NCBI RefSeq assembly: GCF_910591885.1
Contig: NC_063274.1
Coordinates: 22,652,164-22,716,163, forward strand
Length of the DNA: 64,000 bases
Direction of reading: 5' to 3'
From: Bombus terrestris
Taxonomy: Eukaryota; Arthropoda; Insecta; Hymenoptera; Apidae
Shown here: in pieces, positions 14,183-24,640 of the stretch
Layout: every line of letters begins with the position of its first letter
How positions within the stretch are numbered: position 1 is the first letter of the stretch
The notes under the pieces: generated by a model
What the model saw: the letters and a program-made list of their open reading frames with translations, nothing else
The model's database searches: none
Told to the model about the DNA's origin: nothing
Position numbers and translations under genes: made by a program

Positions 14183-14254
14183 ATTAAAATATAATATAAT
14201 TATTATATAAATATTATATATAATATATATTATAATATATATATTATATTTTAA
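14183..14254. repeat. AT-only inverted repeat between convergent genes
   Basis: ATTAAAATATAATATA at the left and its reverse complement at the right enclose a nearly pure A/T stretch just after the VPS53 stop. It would form a hairpin in either transcript. Confidence 0.7.
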
Positions 14255-14326
14255 TGTACATATACAAATTAAATATGATTGTAACTATATAATTACTAAA
14301 TTTACATAATTCTTTCACTTTATTTC

Positions 14327-14332
14327 AATAAA
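14327..14332 (+). terminator. probable VPS53 poly(A) signal
   Basis: AATAAA 180 nt after the VPS53 stop and before the end of the convergent RpL7A gene. It is the only perfect hexamer that I see in this interval on the plus strand. Confidence 0.6.
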
Positions 14333-14455
14333 GTAAAAATTGCTTTTATATAATGAAATTTGATCTTCCTAAATTAATAATTTTGATTCTAAATTTTCGG
14401 TCTCAATCAAAGGACTTGTGTGTTATATACAACAACAGAAGCTTTGGTTTTGTAT

Positions 14456-14461
14456 TTTATT
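14456..14461 (-). terminator. probable RpL7A poly(A) signal
   Basis: AATAAA on the minus strand, about 40 nt after the RpL7A stop codon. This gives a very short 3'UTR, as usual for ribosomal protein genes. Confidence 0.65.
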
Positions 14462-14500
14462 GTTGTACTTAATAAACAACATTCAGTAAGCAAGTAGGTG

Positions 14501-16267
14501 TTAACCCTGCTTTTGTGCAAGTTCCTTCGCTTTAGCTTTCTCTAACTTAGCTATTCTAGCGGCAGATTTACTGCCTAGGAGACCACCACCCCAATGACGT
14601 CGGATTTCATCATATCTATCATTGAAGTTTGTCTTAATAGCTTCAACCAATTTCGAGAAGTTGGCTCTATCGCCAGAATCAACCTGAAATAAAAATAATG
14701 TGTTACTGAAAATAAAGTACATTAAAATTATAATACATATTACTAATAAAATTATATCAGTATAACATATTGTTTAGTTATATCATTAACATTATCATTG
14801 GATTGGCTCTATTTAAATTCATCATACTATAAATTATTAATTATATGTTACGTAAGAATAGTTGGCTTTGATGAAAACCCTTACCTGGACCAAAGCTAGT
14901 GCAGTACAAGTTTTACGCCTAACAAGGAGTCCCAATCGCGATTTACCTTTCACAATACAATAAGGTACACCCATTTTACGACAGAGGGCTGGTAGAAATA
15001 GAACAACCTGTGATAAAAAATAATATATCTATAAAAGAGAATAATATTGTAATCAATAGTTTATGACTACAACTGTATATTACTCAGTATCACATTTCAT
15101 CCTTTGAAAAAGATTGATTATATGAATTTATTCTCAGGTGAAGAAATTCTAACATCATTGTGATAGAACAATTAAATATACTTTGCATAGTATTTTAAGA
15201 GACAAGGAAGTATACCTCAATTGGGTCCACATCATGGGCAATCACCACAAGCTGAGCTTTCTTCTGTTCTACGAGTGTAGTGACTGTATTTGTTCCACTG
15301 CGTAACACATTAGGTTTCTTTATTGGTGCATCTTCTTTCTTTATAACTTTTTGTTCAGCTCTATCTCTCAGCTTTAATCTTTTCATAAGAACTGAATCAG
15401 GTCTATATTTTTCCAACATTTTGAATAATTGTGTTGCTGTAACATGAAAGGTTAATGATACATCTCTATGAATTGTTAAATTTTCCTAACTGTTTTATTT
15501 TCTAGCATGTAACAAATATAAAATAAATATACCTGTTTGTTTATCTAATGTCTGGGTAAATTGATTGATTGGTGGTGGTACTTTTAATCTTTTTTGCAAT
15601 ACAGCTCTCTGCCGCTGAATACGAATATACTTGGGCCATTTCACAAAGCGGCTAAGATCACGAGCAGGTTGAATATCCTGTCCTAAATAATAGATTGTTT
15701 ACTATTTTGTTGTCATGTATGTTATATTGTATGTTATTTAATGTTAATATACTATAATTAATTTGTATATTTAAAGTTATGTGTCCCACTTACCAATACC
15801 AAAGTTACGAGTACGTTTTTCAAACAGAGGATTGGTTTGTTTTTTGGGTTCAACCTTCTTGACTGCCAAAGGTGCAGCAGCCACCTTCTTTCCTACTTTC
15901 TTCTTGGGCTAAATTTTTGTGAATGCATATATTAATACCATTTATATCATAAATATCATTATGCATTCATTATCATCACTCAAAATCATGCGTACATGCA
16001 AAATGTTGCAGTTATTCTTATGAAAATTAAAACACTATAACTTCTGCAAATGCCAAAAATTTATATACTTCTATAATAATAAACAATATCATTTCCAATA
16101 ATTTATAAAATATAATAAATAAATCTATATAAAAGATATATATTTATAACATCATATGTCCAAAACATGCTGAGATCGAACCACTATAATTCATAACAGT
16201 AACTAATTATTGTTAGAAATATTAATCTTATTTAGCAATTTAGTAAATTTACCTTCTTTTGAACCAT
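14501..16267 (-). CDS. RpL7A: 60S ribosomal protein L7a (eL8)
   Basis: Complete minus-strand gene. Exons in transcript order: 16267-16253, 15908-15794, 15682-15533, 15436-15216, 15007-14885, 14683-14501. All junctions are GT-AG and sum to 807 nt, 268 aa (usual 266-271). The first coding exon encodes only MVQKK. Next come a basic N-terminus (PKKKVGKK), NPLFEKRTRNFGIGQDIQP, KWPKYIRIQRQ, and then the L7Ae-type RNA-binding domain: TNTVTTLVEQKKAQLVVIAH, DVDPIE, LPALCRKMGVPYCIVKGK. The end is RRHWGGGLLGSK...KELAQKQG. The protein sits in the large ribosomal subunit and binds 25S/28S rRNA. The gene converges with VPS53 and diverges from the UGDH gene. Two introns hold box C/D snoRNA candidates; RPL7A also hosts snoRNAs in vertebrates. 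Confidence 0.98.
14752..14832 (-). ncRNA. box C/D snoRNA candidate in RpL7A intron 5
   Basis: On the minus strand the last RpL7A intron (14884-14684) contains a perfect C box ATGATGA (14825-14819) and a D box CTGA (14760-14757). They are flanked by a 5 bp terminal stem TTATA/TATAA (14832-14828 with 14756-14752), giving about 81 nt. Inside lies AGAGCCAATCC (14810-14800), complementary to GGATTGGCTCT, which I recall as a conserved 28S rRNA segment. The D' box after this guide is degenerate. The host gene and box layout are those of a methylation-guide snoRNA. Confidence 0.65.
15075..15170 (-). ncRNA. box C/D snoRNA candidate in RpL7A intron 4 (U36-like target)
   Basis: The minus strand of intron 15215-15008 has a near-perfect C box ATGATGT (15158-15152), a D' box CTGA (15137-15134), a C'-like GGATGAA and a D box CTGA (15087-15084). 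The 12 nt directly before D' (15149-15138) read GAATTTCTTCAC. They are complementary to GTGAAGAAATTC, recalled as a strongly conserved 28S rRNA segment near known vertebrate U36-family targets. The fifth-base rule points to the second A of GTGAA as the methylated base. The terminal stem is weak. Vertebrate RPL7A introns host U24 and U36, which supports the call. Confidence 0.7.
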
Positions 16268-17000
16268 CGTTTTAACACAAAACCTAACGGATCTTTTATA
16301 TTACAATGGATATAAAAGTTTGTACTTTGCTTAGAACAACGCAAAGTATGACCGCCAAGAACGTAAAGAAAGGTTCATGCAACAGCGCCACCACAAGCAT
16401 ACAACAGCGCCACTTGACAATTAAAATTTTAATGTAATTACTTGCTTCTAGAAAAGAAATACAATGATTGTTTCTATTTCTTCAAACCACTTATTGCAAT
16501 ATATTTTTAAAAATAATCCTAATTATCTTTTTAAATTTGAAAAAAGGAAAAAGATGAAATATTATTATTTCTTTATACTTTATTTCTTTATAATTATTAT
16601 TTCTTTCGTGAAAATATATGTATAAATAGAAAATTTATAAATTTACAAACAGAAAAGATACAAATAGAAAAATATAAAATATGAGATGAATAATTGTAAG
16701 ATTTATGGATATGAATACATTAAGATTCTATGCATATGAAGCACAGAAATTATACGCATATTGATTTAGATTTTTATATCAACGAAACATAATCGTAATA
16801 ATTAACGTTACGCCTAAGATATAGTTTGAGAACAAGTTTTCTTTCCAAAATATGTTTATATATTTGAAAGATGTGGTAACAAATTAAAACTGTTCAAAGG
16901 ACGCATGCTCGAATTCACTAGGGACGAAAATGTGGCAACGATGGCAACGATGGATCGCGCGTGCGATCTTCGCGCCTCCATTCTGGACTATTTTCTGAAG
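16268..17000. promoter_or_regulatory. divergent promoter region, RpL7A / UGDH
   Basis: The minus-strand RpL7A leader shows a pyrimidine run CCTTTCTTT (about 16373-16365), like the 5' terminal oligopyrimidine start of ribosomal protein mRNAs. Just upstream of it (for RpL7A) are two direct copies of AACAGCGCCAC (16381-16391 and 16403-16413). Towards the UGDH gene there are two tandem GGCAACGAT units (about 16932-16950) and a palindrome GATCGCGCGTGCGATC (about 16953-16968). Transcription start sites are inferred. Confidence 0.5.
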
Positions 17001-17247
17001 GAAGACGCGTAGCGGCTATGATGTGCTAAGTTCATAATGTGTCGACAATCCGTCTAAGATACTCATCTGTCATGAAAGCTGATACTTGGTATTCGAAAAA
17101 CTTTCGTTTATCAGTGTGTTCGTGACAGTACGTAACCTGGATGATTAGTGTTAGTTTCCGACTTATCGTGACATTTCCTTCCCTCCCACTGACGATTCTG
17201 AGAAATCTCACATTTTCTATTCGGGTGTAGTTTTTGGACCATTACAG
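16969..17247 (+). other. probable non-coding first exon of the UGDH gene
   Basis: A GC-richer stretch ends at a good donor (ATTACAG|GTAATG, donor at 17248). The next acceptor in this direction is GATTGATAG|GTACG at 18343|18344, 21 nt before the UGDH start codon. The inferred 5'UTR intron is about 1.1 kb. The left end of the exon is not defined by the sequence. Confidence 0.5.
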
Positions 17248-18018
17248 GTAATGTTAATATATACATTAATTATAATCGTTTTATATTATCTTAAACGTTA
17301 TTACTGAAGATTTCTATTCTACCTGTTTAAAGCTAGTAATAGATTTTATGGTCACTACTTGCATCGTATGCTGAAGTCATGCAGAATTCCGCTCGCGATT
17401 ACTGACAAAAACGTGTTAAATACATCTTTAATGTTAATTCTATCAAATCCAAATTAAATTATAGCAGTACGCAACATTTTTCATTGAAAAGCATACTTTA
17501 TTTGAATCGGTGAAAATATGAATATGTGTACTTAAATTACCGTTGAGGATAGTCTGTGAAAAAAGAATGCAACTAATTGTTAAAATTAATTGTTTTTTTT
17601 TTCGTTATATTATTATACAAATTTTGTAACTCGTACACAATCAAATTTACGTTTCAGTAAAACATCAACGGAACATATATATATTCCGACAGAATCTTTC
17701 AATTTCCAGTTTAATAAGAGAAGAATATCGCGGAAAAAACATCTCGGTTAATTTCGATTTATTTAACTACAGATTAATATTATCAACATACTTCTCAATT
17801 TAGAAGATCTCGGTGTCTGCAAATGTCGGTGCAAAAATGTTTGCCGATAATAAATTACTGTTGTAATTGTAAATACAGTATATTGCAGCTATAATTCTTA
17901 GTGTCAGTTAGCACTAAATAACTATAATTTTTCCAGTAAATATACATATGAAATAAACATTACGAAATAAAAATTTGATATCATTCCCTAAAAACTTTAT
18001 GAACCTGTGAAAAGTAAA

Positions 18019-18110
18019 TACACTCAAGTGGCCACAAAAAGTATTTGCACATCATTGCTTTTATTATAGCACATACTTATTACATGATTAATTAATATCA
18101 AATTTCGTAT
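18019..18110. mobile_element. Tc1-like transposon end fragment
   Basis: TACACTCAAGTGGCC followed by ACAAAAAGTATTTGCACATC has the form of Tc1-family inverted-repeat ends (CA-AAAGTATT-GCACA). It lies in the UGDH 5'UTR intron. No matching opposite end or transposase was found nearby, so this is a solitary remnant. Confidence 0.4.
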
Positions 18111-18364
18111 CAGTTAGTAGCATATACTACTCTCATATGACTTCCAAAATTTGGTACTGTAAAAGTAAAATGCAGAATCTGATAGAAAATAGCTTCATTA
18201 GAAATAAAGATATGTGCAATGTTGCGATAGTTAATGATTATTGCAGTGTATATATATATTAATCCATTATATATTATTTTTTATTACTATACAAACTATT
18301 TTCCTCCGAAGAAGATAACTAGCAATAGTTAAATGATTGATAGGTACGATATAAATCGATCGAT

Positions 18365-21300
18365 ATGACTATCAGAAAGATTTGCGGTATCGGTGCCGGA
18401 TATGTAGGTGGACCGACGTGTAGCGTGATAGCCTTGAAGTGCCCAGAGATTCAGGTGACTGTAGTGGACAAGAGTAAAGAAAGAATTGCACAATGGAACT
18501 CAGAAAAGCTTCCAATCTATGAACCAGGTCTCGATGAGGTTGTGCGTAAATGTCGCGGCAAAAATTTATTCTTTTCTACGGACATCGAGACCGCGATCCA
18601 GGAGGCTGATTTAATTTTTATCTCGGTCAACACGCCGACAAAAACATTTGGCAATGGGAAAGGAAGGGCAGCCGATTTGAAGTACGTCGAGAACGCAGCC
18701 AGAATGATCGCGGAAATTGCGACCGGGGACAAAATCGTTGTGGAGAAGAGCACAGTCCCAGTCAGAGCAGCGGAGAGTATCATGAATATTTTGCGTGCCA
18801 ATCATAAACCAGGAGTATCGTATCAGGTAACATTTCCGTTACGGAAATTTACGACTGCATCAACCATGTCGGCGAAATCTTGATCGAATGTTTTTACTGC
18901 GTAATAGACAATTTTATGTAAGGAAAGCTTATGGGAGAAGTAAAAAATGGTTTAATTTCGCGTTCTAGACCCTTTTACTTAATGAAACTAATATTAATGA
19001 AATTTTACAAGTCCTAAGTAAACCGGGGATGTTGATGCAAATTTATATCTTTAAGCATTTAAAAAGGTGAAATCTAAATAGAGATTTCTTTCGTCCTTCA
19101 AATATTATAACGAATACTTTATTTCAAGTATTTTATATATTTTCTTATATAAACATCGGCATGAATTGTAAATTATTAATACATTTCCTTGTATAATCCT
19201 AACAATTTCGGTGATAAATCAAACGAGATTTTATCAATTCCATAAATTACAAATAGTCTTATTATCCTATATCTCAAGACCGTGAAATTATAAAAGAGAA
19301 ATTCATAAGCTACGACTTGCAAATTCAACAGAATATTGTTAGTTGTTAAATCATCGTGCAAGGCAGTTGTAAAATGCTAATTACTTTGATCGAAGTATAA
19401 ATCCTTTTCTGGGAACTTCTTTGTTTCCCTCTCGTTGCTCTCTCTAGATTTTAAAGTCGTGTAGAATCTAGAAAGTAATGGGTCGAATGCCACGTGGCTG
19501 GCTTCCTGTACTCCGTTGTGTAAAAGTACTCAGAAGCCAAGATTGAGCAGATAGATATGTAGTTTATTGGATTGAGTATCGAAGTAAAACAAGAGCAAAG
19601 GAAGTTTAGAACAGTCGCTTGTTGCTTGTAATAGAGTATTTTACTGTATCCTTTGAAGCTATTTTTAGGCTCGCCGCTCGCCAGATACAACTTTTAGTGC
19701 ATGTGGATTAATCTTTTTCCTTTCTGTTTATGGGCTATGCTAATGCAATTTAAGTATCTTTTAAAATGCTTCAAATATACTTGCTAGTTTAAAATTTCAG
19801 AAACATAATAAGGGATAAATTTCGAAATTGAGTCACGATTAAAAGTAAATATTGCAAACGAGAAAGTCAAATAATTGATTCTTTAATTATTCTGAATAGT
19901 GTATAATTATCAGCTGTGTACGACCCTATATAAATATTTAATTCCACAGCTGTTCAATTTATCATTTCAACAATATTTTGAAATAATCGTTCGATGATAT
20001 CCAATGAATAATATTCCTGATTCTTGCTTACGTCTATGATCAATATACATATTAATTGTCGGGCTTTGGAATTACCTGATTTAATACTTGATGAGTTCGT
20101 ATCTGCTCAAGTGTACAAGAATTTCTATTCGAACTGCTTTTCATTCGCCACGTATCGTTCGTGACCTTTTTTCTTTCTCAGCTAATCAGCCTTTCTATTA
20201 TTTGTCACGTGTTCTTAGTTTTATCGCAATCGTGCAAAACGAGAGTAACAGGAAAGGCATAATCTCTTCTTCAGATCTTATCAAACCCGGAGTTCTTGGC
20301 GGAGGGAACCGCAATTGAGGATTTAGTGAATGCAGACCGCGTTTTAATCGGAGGCGAGGACTCGCCGGAAGGGCAGGCGGCCATCGAGGAATTATGCAAA
20401 GTTTACGAGCATTGGATTCCAAGGAAGAATATTTTAACTACGAACACTTGGAGTTCGGAGTTATCCAAGCTGGTAAAAGCAGAAAATAAAATATTGGTTT
20501 ATTGGCGAAACGATACCGTTGCTGTTTGCGATATGCTAATGAACGAAATTAACTAATTTCAACGCAATGTATACATTGATAATATTAAAGACGGAAAGAC
20601 AACATTATTTGTCAAATAAATGACAATGCTGCGTCGTCATGTTTTACATTTGAAATATCATGTTGCTATGGCACGTAGTCGAGCTTATACGTAAAACCAT
20701 TATGTAATTATTTGAATTAATTGTGATTTTAGGCTGCCAATGCCTTTTTGGCGCAACGCATATCAAGCATAAATTCCTTGTCGGCGGTATGTGAAGCGAC
20801 TGGCGCGGACGTGTCTGAGGTAGCACGGGCTGTTGGCCTTGATTCTCGAATAGGATCGAAGTTCCTTCACGCATCGGTCGGATTTGGTGGTTCGTGCTTT
20901 CAAAAGGATATTCTTAATTTGGTGTATATCTGCGAATGTCTAAACTTACCGGAGGTGGCGGCCTATTGGCAACAAGTCATAGACATGAATGAATACCAGA
21001 AATCTAGGTTCTCCGCGAAAGTAATCGAGTCTCTGTTCAATACCGTCACGGACAAAAGTATTTCTATGCTAGGCTTTGCCTTTAAGAAAAATACTGGCGA
21101 CACGCGTGAGTCACCGGCCATTCATGTTGCTAAGACCCTACTCGATGAGGGTGCTATGCTTCATATATATGATCCCAAGGTAATTCTCATCGATGAGAAT
21201 GTAATATGTACATTTGATTAGTTACTAAGCGTTTTGTATATTTTTTCTCTTATAAAGGTCGAGGAGAGTCAAATTATCGAGGATTTGACACATCCGAGTG

Positions 21301-21659
21301 TAACTAATGATCCAGAATACGTAAAAAGCAGGATCAGTATTTATAAAGACGCTTATAGTGTTACGAAAGATACACACGCTATAGTGCTGTGTACCGAATG
21401 GGATGAGTTTGTAGTAAGTAACAATTGTAATTATTTTAAAAAATAGTTTTACGATTATTTTATGATTTATTATTTGTTTTAGGAACTGGATTACAAACGA
21501 ATTTATATTAACATGATGAAACCCGCATATATTTTCGATGGAAGAAAAATTTTGGATCACGATAGGTTACAAAAGATAGGTTTTATCGTACAGACTATTG
21601 GCAAAAGAATTACGAGGACCGTACTTTCGAGGGCATGGGGGAGTCAACCTCAAATATAA
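18365..21659 (+). CDS. sgl: UDP-glucose 6-dehydrogenase
   Basis: Complete. Exons: 18365-18826, 20275-20472, 20733-21179, 21258-21413, 21483-21659; all GT-AG, 479 aa (fly 476). It oxidises UDP-glucose to UDP-glucuronate with two NAD+ in the cytosol, feeding heparan and chondroitin sulfate synthesis; in flies the gene is sugarless. The N-terminal Rossmann motif is G10-A-G-Y-V-G15. Conserved blocks are KLPIYEPGLDEVV, FISVNTPTKT, EKSTVPVRAAESI, LSNPEFLAEGTAI, ADRVLIGGE, NTWSSELSKL, then GFGGSCFQKD with the catalytic cysteine at residue 275. The C-terminal UDP-binding part includes GFAFKKNTGDTRESPA, CTEWDEF and FDGRKILDH. The first intron within the coding region is long (1.45 kb); the others are 69-260 nt. 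The second residue blocks MTIRKICGIG are slightly longer than in the fly. The 5'UTR appears split by a further intron. Confidence 0.98.
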
Positions 21660-23400
21660 ATAAATATACGCAGGTTGTCATATGAAACCGAATTCATTTG
21701 ATTTCATAAATATTTTAATTATCACGCGAGTGGGTTTAGAATCTTGTAAATTCCGAAATGTACTAGATTTTATACCCTCCATGGAATAATCTTGATATAG
21801 AAAGTAGTATTTGCTTTTATTTAAAGCATTTTCCTCTTTTACAGATTCTGTAAAATAGTAAATTAGCTTACAATTTCTCCAAATTTACAAAAAATGTAGA
21901 TTCACAAAATTTTGAAAGATCGAGCATTTTTGATAGAGCTTAGATTTAAGATCATAAATGTTGGAAGCAAATGCGCCTTTTTGAGAATAAGTATGTACCT
22001 AATATATATCACTTATTGTAATTGTTTGTAGTAGTGAACAACGTCAGTTGTATCAAACATTTATATATACTTTTTACATAATTTGATATGTAGATATTTG
22101 CAATTATTATAATTATGATGGTAAATACTGTAGCTTTATTCTTTTTACAAGTGGGCATTTACGCGATCTATAGCGAAAGATCCTATTTTAAAAGAAACAA
22201 ACAAAGAATATTCCTTTACTTTTTGTGCAATATATGTTACGCATATAAAACAAATACTGCGCGAGAGAGCACGGAGGTATGAAGTTTTTGATACTAATTA
22301 CATGACTTATTGCGATACACTATGACATTATAGGATACAGTACAATACTTACCAATATTTTAACTTAAAAAGATGTATTAGTATTTTCCATTATGTGGAG
22401 AATTATTGTAACTCTATTTTTTCATACTTCCATATTCATTTATTGCATTTTTGGAAAACTTTTCCTATAGTTTTCCATTTAATTTTAAATACTACGCTCT
22501 TATTAGATATTTTTATAAGTGTAAATAATTCGTTCTTAATGGTACTACTACTTTTAATGTTATAATGAAATTGTTATAAAAGTTGTTCTCTGCTTTATTG
22601 TAGAGAAAATATTAGTTTCAAAATATTATATTCTTTTGTGGTAGTAACATTAGGAAGGAATGAAAAAAGTAAGCAATAATATCAATGTTATATTTGGTAT
22701 ATTATATTATATGTCAAATATATTTGATATATGTTTGATATCAAAATGTTTTGTATAATGTATAATATGTATACCATTTATAAAAAACAAAGTCTTAGAA
22801 GATTAGCAAGTTAAAATATTCATGATAATTTTACAAGAACTATTTCCATTGTACGTAATTACAGGAAACTGGTATAAACAGATAATTTAATATTGATTTA
22901 TTCCAAGCAAAATAACTTACTTTTGTGGTTATATACACGAGATTTATAAATAAATGTTAATAGAAAGTTTTCTAATTCAGTGTCCTTATTGATTGTTTAC
23001 ATCAATACATTAATACACTTAGTATATACATACATATATATTCCATTAACATTCCTTAAGCGAAATACTGTACACTATTTTTAAATAAATATTTCAGCCT
23101 TCTGCTCCCTGAAATGAAGGACAATTAAAAGAAAAATTTAATTTGAAAAAAATAAGAAAAAATTTTTCTTTAATGTAAAAATTATTACTGGTATCATCAT
23201 CGTCATATATATATATATATAGAGTATGAATATAATAACTAGAACATTGTTGAAGGAATGATATCATTAAACTTGTCAATTTTTTGCAAATTGATAATTT
23301 ATCGTTAAATTAATTCCGTAATCGATATACGAAATTCCGAATGAAGTGATAAAAGTAATTAACAAAAATCCTTGAAATTCGCGGTGATGTCGATGTTGAT
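21660..23400. other. intergenic, UGDH to babo
   Basis: AT-rich, with no gene seen. An AATAAA overlaps the UGDH stop region (21659-21664). More distal AATAAA-like hexamers occur, so the 3' end of UGDH cannot be fixed. The right part leads into the GC-richer babo leader. Confidence 0.5.
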
Positions 23401-24555
23401 ATTTACGGCCCTGATTTGGAAGAGCGATGGCGCCGCTGAACGAACTACTGGTTGCAGAAGCAGAGGCAGCAGCAGTAGCGGCAGCAGTAAGCAGTAGCAA
23501 CAGCACGAGTCGTTGTGTGTCTCAGTCTCGCCGTGAAAATTCGTAAGTGGTCCGCGTGACAGTTGTCTGGAGGTTACGTTTACAAGCCGGACGATGATGT
23601 CAAAGAGTTGGTGTCGCGTGATTCGCGCGAGATCGAACCATTCATCGAATTGTCAGTGAATCATTACGTTCGTTGTTGGTTTTTTCTTTGTCGGTGCAAG
23701 CTTCTCTCTCTCTGTTGGCCAACAGGGATAATAGGCCGGGCCTATCAGTACAGTAGGAAAATGGCGGCTTGCCTTGCGCGATGTAGACGATGAGAGGCAA
23801 CGAGGTTCTTGGCGTGAAGCGCTTGAACACATTACGAAAAAAAAGTAACCTTTCGTTTTATTGTCGATTGTTCGCAGTGTAAAGTGTGTGGAGTTGGTGT
23901 TCGATCATCGGCGCGGTGAACGAAAAACACAAGAGAGAGAGAGAGAGAGTGGGAGAGGTTAAGAAAAAAAAAGGAGGGACCTTGTTAGCGCGAACACCAC
24001 GAGTTACGAGATGAGAGTGAGACGTGAGGAAGAACGAAGGAAAAATAACACGAGAGCCGAGTAACGAAGAACCACTGTGCATTCAGTTTGTGTACGCGTG
24101 TGTGCTCGTATGAGAGCGAGAGGCGATCAACGGTGACAAGTGTTCCGTCGACGGGGAACTTGGCCTTAGCCCCACGTCGACAAGAAGATGATATTCTGGG
24201 TATCAAGATACCGCCGTGGCTACGTCGACCGCGATCCTCGTGTCGCCGTTTGCTGTCGTCGCCATTGAGCTGCGGCTGCTTTCGCGAAAATTTGTTTTTT
24301 CGCGAGAGGATAGCGAGGCCGTGGACGACGAGAACAACGACGAGGACAACAACAACGACGACGACGAGGACGACGACGACGACGACGACAACGACCACGA
24401 CGACTACCGTCACCACCACTATCACTATCACTGCCACTATCACTATCGCTATCGCTATCACTATCACCATCACCACCACCATCACCATACCATCATCACC
24501 ACCACAACCACCATCACCTCCACTACCAACGATCACAAGGAAAACTCAAGGGAAG
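23400..24555 (+). promoter_or_regulatory. babo promoter and long 5' leader with trinucleotide repeats
   Basis: The GC content rises sharply from about 23400 in this AT-rich region and stays high to the signal-peptide exon. The leader contains GA repeats (23933-23950). From about 24318 to 24535 it holds GAC-rich, then CAC/TAT-rich, trinucleotide tracts, which open long frames on both strands (poly-Thr, poly-Asp/His, poly-Val). One frame runs into the receptor start in phase but has no upstream ATG, so MRGACD at 24556 is the first Met of that frame. Several out-of-frame ATGs precede it and could dampen translation. The transcription start is not resolved. Confidence 0.6.
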
Positions 24556-24640
24556 ATGAGAGGCGCGTGCGACGGCGGCATAGCGAGCTTTCTCGCTCTG
24601 GCGCTCCTCTGTTTATTCCACACGTCATGCATTGTGGACG
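24556..24640 (+). CDS. babo: TGF-beta/activin type I receptor (baboon), signal-peptide exon
   Basis: First coding exon: 28 codons plus one base. MRGACDGG is followed by a hydrophobic stretch IASFLALALLCLF and then HTSCIVD, a typical secretory signal peptide. It ends in a donor (GGACG|GTATGT) in phase 1, which joins in frame to the ectodomain exon at 44354 (G|GA gives Gly). Baboon is the activin/TGF-beta-branch type I serine/threonine kinase receptor that phosphorylates dSmad2. Assignment rests on the downstream ectodomain exons, above all CCKEDFCNRDL, which matches the fly Babo CC...EDFCNRDLYP segment. Only the 5' half of the gene is in the window; the transmembrane, GS and kinase exons are not. 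The intron to the next exon is 19.7 kb. Confidence 0.8.

Noticed and set aside
15909..16252. C-box-like GTGATGA in RpL7A intron 1
   Set aside because: No D box (CTGA) follows before the intron ends, so a box C/D snoRNA is not supported.
23985..24536. 183-codon minus-strand ORF with poly-Val, and plus-strand ORFs rich in Thr or Asp/His
   Set aside because: All are frames through the trinucleotide tract in the babo leader. None has a domain, and only the MRGACD start fits the receptor.
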